Assembly (NCBI GenBank): GCA_002344965.1
Contig: DDUU01000051.1
Coordinates: 1 to 64,000, forward strand
Direction of reading: 5' to 3'
Length of the DNA: 64,000 bases
Origin: Candidatus Tepidiaquacellales bacterium UBA2330
GTDB taxonomy: Bacteria > Bacteroidota > Ignavibacteria > Tepidaquicellales > Tepidaquicellaceae
Shown here: one piece after another, positions 60,247 through 64,000 of the stretch
How positions within the stretch are numbered: the first letter of the stretch is position 1
Layout: every line of letters begins with the position of its first letter
Translations under genes and position numbers: made by a program
The notes under the pieces: model-generated
The model's input: the letters and a program-made list of their open reading frames with translations, nothing else
Told to the model about the DNA's origin: nothing
The model's database searches: none

Positions 60247-61797
60247 ATGAGCGGAAATATTTTAAATACTTTTTCATTATTTCAGAAACTTGATTACAGA
60301 GATAAGGAAAATTCCGGATTTAAAAAAATTACGGGAATATTCATCGCATATCTTTTTTCAAACACTTTGTTATCATATAATTTCAGCCGGATTTTTGACG
60401 AAAGGAGTTATATAATAATGTGTCTGACTGCAAATTTATTTCTTGTATCAATGATTGTCATAAATGATTTTGACAATCTGTTCCTATCAGCGCGGAATAA
60501 AAACAAATTAGATTTATTTCCAATAAAGAGCGAAGAAATTTTCAGGGCAAAATTTCTATCAGCCGTAGTATTTCTTTTTATATTTATTTCTGCGGCATCT
60601 CTTCCTCAGCTGTTATTCTTTTATTTTGCCGGTAATAATTTATTTCTTACTTTATCTTTTTTTATCGTAAACATTCTGTTTTGTTATTTTGCAATTGGAT
60701 TAATTACTCTTGCTTATTCAATCATAATACTTTTTTTTAAAAAAGGATCTCCGGTTTTTCTTGCATTATTTCAGGTGCTGTTTTTTGCATTCGTGTTTTT
60801 TTCTTCCGGCACAATCGGCCGAAATGCTGATGCCGGGTCATTTTTTTTCAGCAAAATTGATCTTACTGAAATTGGTTATGTAAATTTTCTTCCGCAGACT
60901 TACTTCTCATTCTCAGTTTATGATACCCTTTGGTTTTTTTATTTAATGGCTGCATGCATTATTGTGATGACTGTCCTGTTTCTCTTTTTTGCCGCGAAAT
61001 ATGATTCATTGTTTCAGAATTTGATTTCATTGCGTAAAAAAAAATCAGGAGCTGTCAGATTTCCGGAATTCGGCAGAACAGTAAATAAATTGTCAGGTCT
61101 TCTGACTGCAGGAAATTCCGAAGCAGCTTCTTTTATTCTGGTAAAGGATCATCTGAAAAATTCACCTTTCCTGAGACTTAAATATATTCCGCTTCTGTTT
61201 ATACCTGTAATAGTTGTGCTGGTAGGATTTGTTACAAACCCGGCGGAGTTTCTTTTTTTTAAACCTTCGAAAGAATCTCTTTGGATATTTAAGTCAGCCG
61301 TTACGCCGGTAAGTCCGGCAGTTACAATGACATTATTTATGTGTGCGCGGCTGCTTATTTCAAATTCTAAAATTGCTGATGAAAATTCTCAGGGAACAGG
61401 GTGGATCTTTCATTCTTTGCCGGCGGGTAATGTATTATCTTACATTAAAGGAGTTAATTCGTTTATATTTTTTTTGCTTGTATTACCGGTGGTTTTTTTA
61501 ATCTGCATTTTACTCTCCTTTGCTGCGGATTTCCTTACGGTAATATTGAATATGCTCTTCATCTCATCAGCTTTATTTTTTATTATTTCTGTTGCTTCAT
61601 TGTTTGATAAGACCATACCGTTTACTCTGGAGAGTTCTAAGTTTAGTTCTGCAACGAAATTTCTTGAAGTCATTCTGTCCGTTTTTATCGGACTGATTGT
61701 ATTTTTGATTCAGATTTTTATTTTCCAAAACATTATATTTGTAATATCTGCGTCAGTCTTTTTTATTACCGTATCATTTTTATTAAACCGAAATTAA
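60247..61797 (+). CDS. integral membrane protein resembling ABC-2 type export permease
   Basis: A 516-residue protein with about twelve hydrophobic segments. SARNKNKLDLFPIKSEEIFRAKFLSAVVFLFIF fits the conserved cytoplasmic segment of large ABC-exporter permeases, where a sub-membrane loop contacts the ATPase. No ATP-binding gene accompanies it; mltG and ubiX flank it at 3 and 8 bases. A solitary export permease could use an ATPase encoded elsewhere, or may have another role. I do not recognise the exact family. Confidence 0.65.
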   Translation: MSGNILNTFSLFQKLDYRDKENSGFKKITGIFIAYLFSNTLLSYNFSRIFDERSYIIMCLTANLFLVSMIVINDFDNLFLSARNKNKLDLFPIKSEEIFRAKFLSAVVFLFIFISAASLPQLLFFYFAGNNLFLTLSFFIVNILFCYFAIGLITLAYSIIILFFKKGSPVFLALFQVLFFAFVFFSSGTIGRNADAGSFFFSKIDLTEIGYVNFLPQTYFSFSVYDTLWFFYLMAACIIVMTVLFLFFAAKYDSLFQNLISLRKKKSGAVRFPEFGRTVNKLSGLLTAGNSEAASFILVKDHLKNSPFLRLKYIPLLFIPVIVVLVGFVTNPAEFLFFKPSKESLWIFKSAVTPVSPAVTMTLFMCARLLISNSKIADENSQGTGWIFHSLPAGNVLSYIKGVNSFIFFLLVLPVVFLICILLSFAADFLTVILNMLFISSALFFIISVASLFDKTIPFTLESSKFSSATKFLEVILSVFIGLIVFLIQIFIFQNIIFVISASVFFITVSFLLNRN

Positions 61798-61805
61798 AAT
61801 TTTAT

Positions 61806-62456
61806 ATGTCAGGCGAAAAAATTTCAGCAACTGTTCAGACTGAAACATCAGCATTAATTAAAACTTATGACGGTGAAGGAAAGAATGTCATACTTGCAAT
61901 GACCGGAACAAGCGGGGCAATTTACGGTCTCAGAATATTAAGGGCTTTGCTTATCAATGAATTTAATGTAGATCTTATATTATCAGAATACGCCACATAT
62001 ACAATGTATAAGGAATGCGGTGTTGATCTGAAGCCGAATGCTGTTCAGACTTTATTTCCGGAAATACTTATTTTGAAATCCACCGTTACTTTTCATAATA
62101 ACCTGGATCTTAAGTCGGAAATTTTTACTAATAATTTTAATTGTTACGGAATGATAGTCGCCCCGTGCTCAATGGGAATTTTAGCGGGTATAGCTAACGG
62201 TGAATGTAAAACTCTGATGGAAAAGTCCGCGGATTATGCAATGTCTTATTCTAAACCGCTGATCATTGTTCCCAGAGAAACTCCGGTCAACAGAATACAT
62301 TTAAGTAATATGATTAATATTATAGAAAGCGGAGGAAAGATAGTGCCTGCTATGCCGAGCTTTGAATATTCACCAAAAGATTTTAATGATCTTGCCGATC
62401 ATATTGCCGGAAGGGTTCTTGATATACTCGTTATGAATTTTAATCCGCCGGCTTAA
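61806..62456 (+). CDS. ubiX: flavin prenyltransferase UbiX
   Basis: A 216-residue flavoprotein that prenylates FMN to make the cofactor of UbiD-type decarboxylases. The MTGTSGAIYGLRILRALL motif binds FMN, IVAPCSMGILAGIANG is the conserved Pro-Cys-Ser-Met region, and IIVPRETPVNRIHLSNM carries the conserved Arg-Glu-Thr-Pro. The N-terminal 25 residues are an extension not typical of UbiX. It likely serves menaquinone synthesis through a UbiD-like partner outside the window. Confidence 0.92.
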   Translation: MSGEKISATVQTETSALIKTYDGEGKNVILAMTGTSGAIYGLRILRALLINEFNVDLILSEYATYTMYKECGVDLKPNAVQTLFPEILILKSTVTFHNNLDLKSEIFTNNFNCYGMIVAPCSMGILAGIANGECKTLMEKSADYAMSYSKPLIIVPRETPVNRIHLSNMINIIESGGKIVPAMPSFEYSPKDFNDLADHIAGRVLDILVMNFNPPA

Positions 62457-62471
62457 TTTCTTCCGATTCTT

Positions 62472-64000
62472 TTAAAAGTCAAATCCGAAATAAAAATTAT
62501 GAAATAAATCACCCTGAAGTTTTGTGAAATTTTCCTCTATTCTTTTTCCAAAATCATATCTAAGCACAACTAAACCCAAAGCGTTAAATCTGATTCCGGC
62601 TCCTATGCTTCCGCGCGTATAACTGTCGGTGTATTTATTATCCCATGCATTTCCGGCATCAAAGAAAAATGCTCCTTTTATTCCGGGAAAATCAAAACCT
62701 ATGCCGAGCGGAAATCTTAACGCAACTACATTAAGCAGAGGGAATCTTAATTCAGCATTTGCCTGCCATAACTTGCTGCCTCTGATAGAATTCAAAGGCC
62801 AACCTCTAAGCGACCAGCTTCCTCCCATAAAAAATCTTCTCGGCTCTTTTCCTTCATTCATAAAAAACTGTGACCTTAATGCAAGCGCTGTCGGCCTCCC
62901 AAGTCTTATGTATTTCCTGTAATCAAAAAATAATGAATAATAGTTTATATTGGAGTTTGCAATATCAGTAGTATATCCAAGAGTTAAGTTTAATCTCTCT
63001 CCGTCCATCGGTCCTGTATAACTCCATAATGTATTGTCCCTTACATAACTTAAATAGTTTGAAAGTAACAGAGATCTTGTATTGTCAAAAGCATCAAAGC
63101 TTCTTGTCGACTGGGAAAGACTTACAGTCATTTCCAGTCTTCTGAAAAATGACAACGGATACGCTAAACTCAGATAACCGCCGTATTGTCTCTCGTAATA
63201 GGAAGAATTATACTCACCAAGGTCATACCTTCTTCCTGACAAATGATAAATTCCGTATGCGTAGTTAAGTCTGTTCTCAACTGATACTTTTGAAATTGCA
63301 ATATTGAAACTTTTCCAGAATTCTTCATCGCCGTTTGAATTGTTGAATACTAGAAAATAATATTTCTCATTTCCCAGCAAATCACTTAGCGATATAATTC
63401 CGCCTGTGTTTGCTCCGAATACAGGATCTACAGTTAACGCCGTTGTCGCTATATCAAACGAAAAATCTTTTTTATATGGAACAGTATTTTTCATCGTATG
63501 ACTTATAATCTTAGCAGCCGACCAGTTTTCCGTCTTTAATTTTATATCAGTCTTCCTTATAAACTTACTGCTGTCAAACCTTTCCTGTATCTGGCTTAGC
63601 ATTTTAATATTTATCGCGCCTTTTTCGAAAGTCGAAAATACAACTCTGTCCTTTCCGCTCCACTTCGGATCATATGCAGCTGTTATAAAATTTGTGATCT
63701 GTCTCATTTCCAGTTCATCGTAATTAAGAATACTGTTGTCTTCAATTGAATTTGCACCTGACTCCGACATTTCAGAAGTAATGGATTTTTTAAGATCAAT
63801 CATCCAGATATTCTGCGGACCGTTTACGTCTGAAGTGAATATTATTTTTCTTCCGTCTTCGGAAAAATTAGGAGAATGGTCTATGTGCTCTCCTAATGTT
63901 ATGTATTTTATATCTCCTGTTTGTATTTCATAAAGAAATAAATTATAAGCTTTCTTGTTTCCGAATGTGGTTCTGTCAGATGAAAACACTATATATTTTC
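62472..64000 (-). CDS. TolB-like propeller fused to BamA/Omp85-type surface barrel, 5' end cut off by window
   Basis: The C-terminal 505 or more residues of a larger protein; the frame stays open to the right edge, so the true start lies outside. The N-terminal part has PD40/TolB beta-propeller repeats (VFSSDRTTFGN, DHSPNFSEDGRKIIFTSD, YDPKWSGKDRVVFSTF). The C-terminal half (from about residue 180 of this fragment) is an Omp85-type barrel, with FFMGGSWSLRGWPLNSIRGSKLW, GAFFFDAGNAWDN, GIRFNALGLVVLRYDFGK and terminal FYFGFDF, a proper BAM recognition end. Propeller-barrel fusions are known in the Bacteroidetes group; function unclear. Confidence 0.85.
   Translation of the reverse strand, partial: KYIVFSSDRTTFGNKKAYNLFLYEIQTGDIKYITLGEHIDHSPNFSEDGRKIIFTSDVNGPQNIWMIDLKKSITSEMSESGANSIEDNSILNYDELEMRQITNFITAAYDPKWSGKDRVVFSTFEKGAINIKMLSQIQERFDSSKFIRKTDIKLKTENWSAAKIISHTMKNTVPYKKDFSFDIATTALTVDPVFGANTGGIISLSDLLGNEKYYFLVFNNSNGDEEFWKSFNIAISKVSVENRLNYAYGIYHLSGRRYDLGEYNSSYYERQYGGYLSLAYPLSFFRRLEMTVSLSQSTRSFDAFDNTRSLLLSNYLSYVRDNTLWSYTGPMDGERLNLTLGYTTDIANSNINYYSLFFDYRKYIRLGRPTALALRSQFFMNEGKEPRRFFMGGSWSLRGWPLNSIRGSKLWQANAELRFPLLNVVALRFPLGIGFDFPGIKGAFFFDAGNAWDNKYTDSYTRGSIGAGIRFNALGLVVLRYDFGKRIEENFTKLQGDLFHNFYFGFDF

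Noticed and set aside
1..64000. tRNA, rRNA, CRISPR array or insertion sequence
   Set aside because: No cloverleaf, ribosomal RNA, regularly spaced repeats, transposase or integrase was seen anywhere in the window when reading by eye.

Overview
The window is a gene-dense, AT-rich bacterial chromosome segment (by eye about two thirds A+T) carrying roughly 57 protein genes on both strands. No tRNA, rRNA, insertion sequence, prophage or CRISPR array was seen. The organism is a diderm with an LptD-like protein, a BamA-type barrel, meso-DAP peptidoglycan genes and phosphatidylethanolamine synthesis. It secretes proteins by the type IX system: the first protease ends in a domain with the QNFPNPFNPST signature, and two PorV/PorQ-like barrels are present. 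This combination points to the Ignavibacteria/Chlorobi side of the Bacteroidota group; that placement is inference from protein signatures, not a phylogeny.

Layout. 1-6 kb: a secreted subtilase, then reductive pyrimidine degradation genes (amidohydrolase, PreT, PreA). 6-9.4 kb: HAD phosphatase, methyltransferase and fused formiminotransferase-cyclodeaminase. 9.4-14.8 kb: AlbA-like regulator, RuvX, HU and PgsA, a cysteine desulfurase, and purC-psd-pssA. 15-19.7 kb: LptD-like protein and DapF, a clear bidirectional hairpin terminator, and an outer-membrane barrel. 19.8-26.5 kb: the pyruvate dehydrogenase complex (E3 on one strand, E2 and E1 on the other) with ArfB and a SIMPL protein between. 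26.9-31.8 kb: aminotransferase, DinB-like protein, 3-methyladenine glycosylase, SprT-like protein, PAP2 phosphatase, methyltransferase, DUF952. 31.8-41.5 kb: one long minus-strand run, in transcription order lipoprotein, beta-propeller protein with a C-terminal sorting-type domain, two PorV/PorQ barrels, GT-C glycosyltransferase, FemAB-like acyltransferase, sugar-nucleotide epimerase, formyltransferase, amidohydrolase. 41.6-50 kb: barrel proteins, acyl-CoA ligase, polyprenyl synthase, TatC, GlyA and a lipoprotein/barrel pair. 50-57 kb: HAD phosphatase, glycogen synthase, MFS transporter, DUF971, RNase G and Rho. 57-64 kb: GT-C protein with TPRs, MltG, a membrane permease, UbiX and a truncated TolB-BamA type protein.

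The most unusual feature is translation initiation. Three convincing genes (a SprT-like protein directly in frame after the tag stop codon, and two lipoproteins) have no ATG, GTG or TTG in frame upstream of essential N-terminal sequence, so they appear to start at ATT, ATA, ATC or CTG. About eleven other genes start with TTG. Most genes lack a Shine-Dalgarno sequence, but rho and two barrel genes share a clear GAAAGG box. Two palindromic elements in intergenic DNA (about 4.53-4.64 kb and 26.74-26.81 kb) also merit attention.
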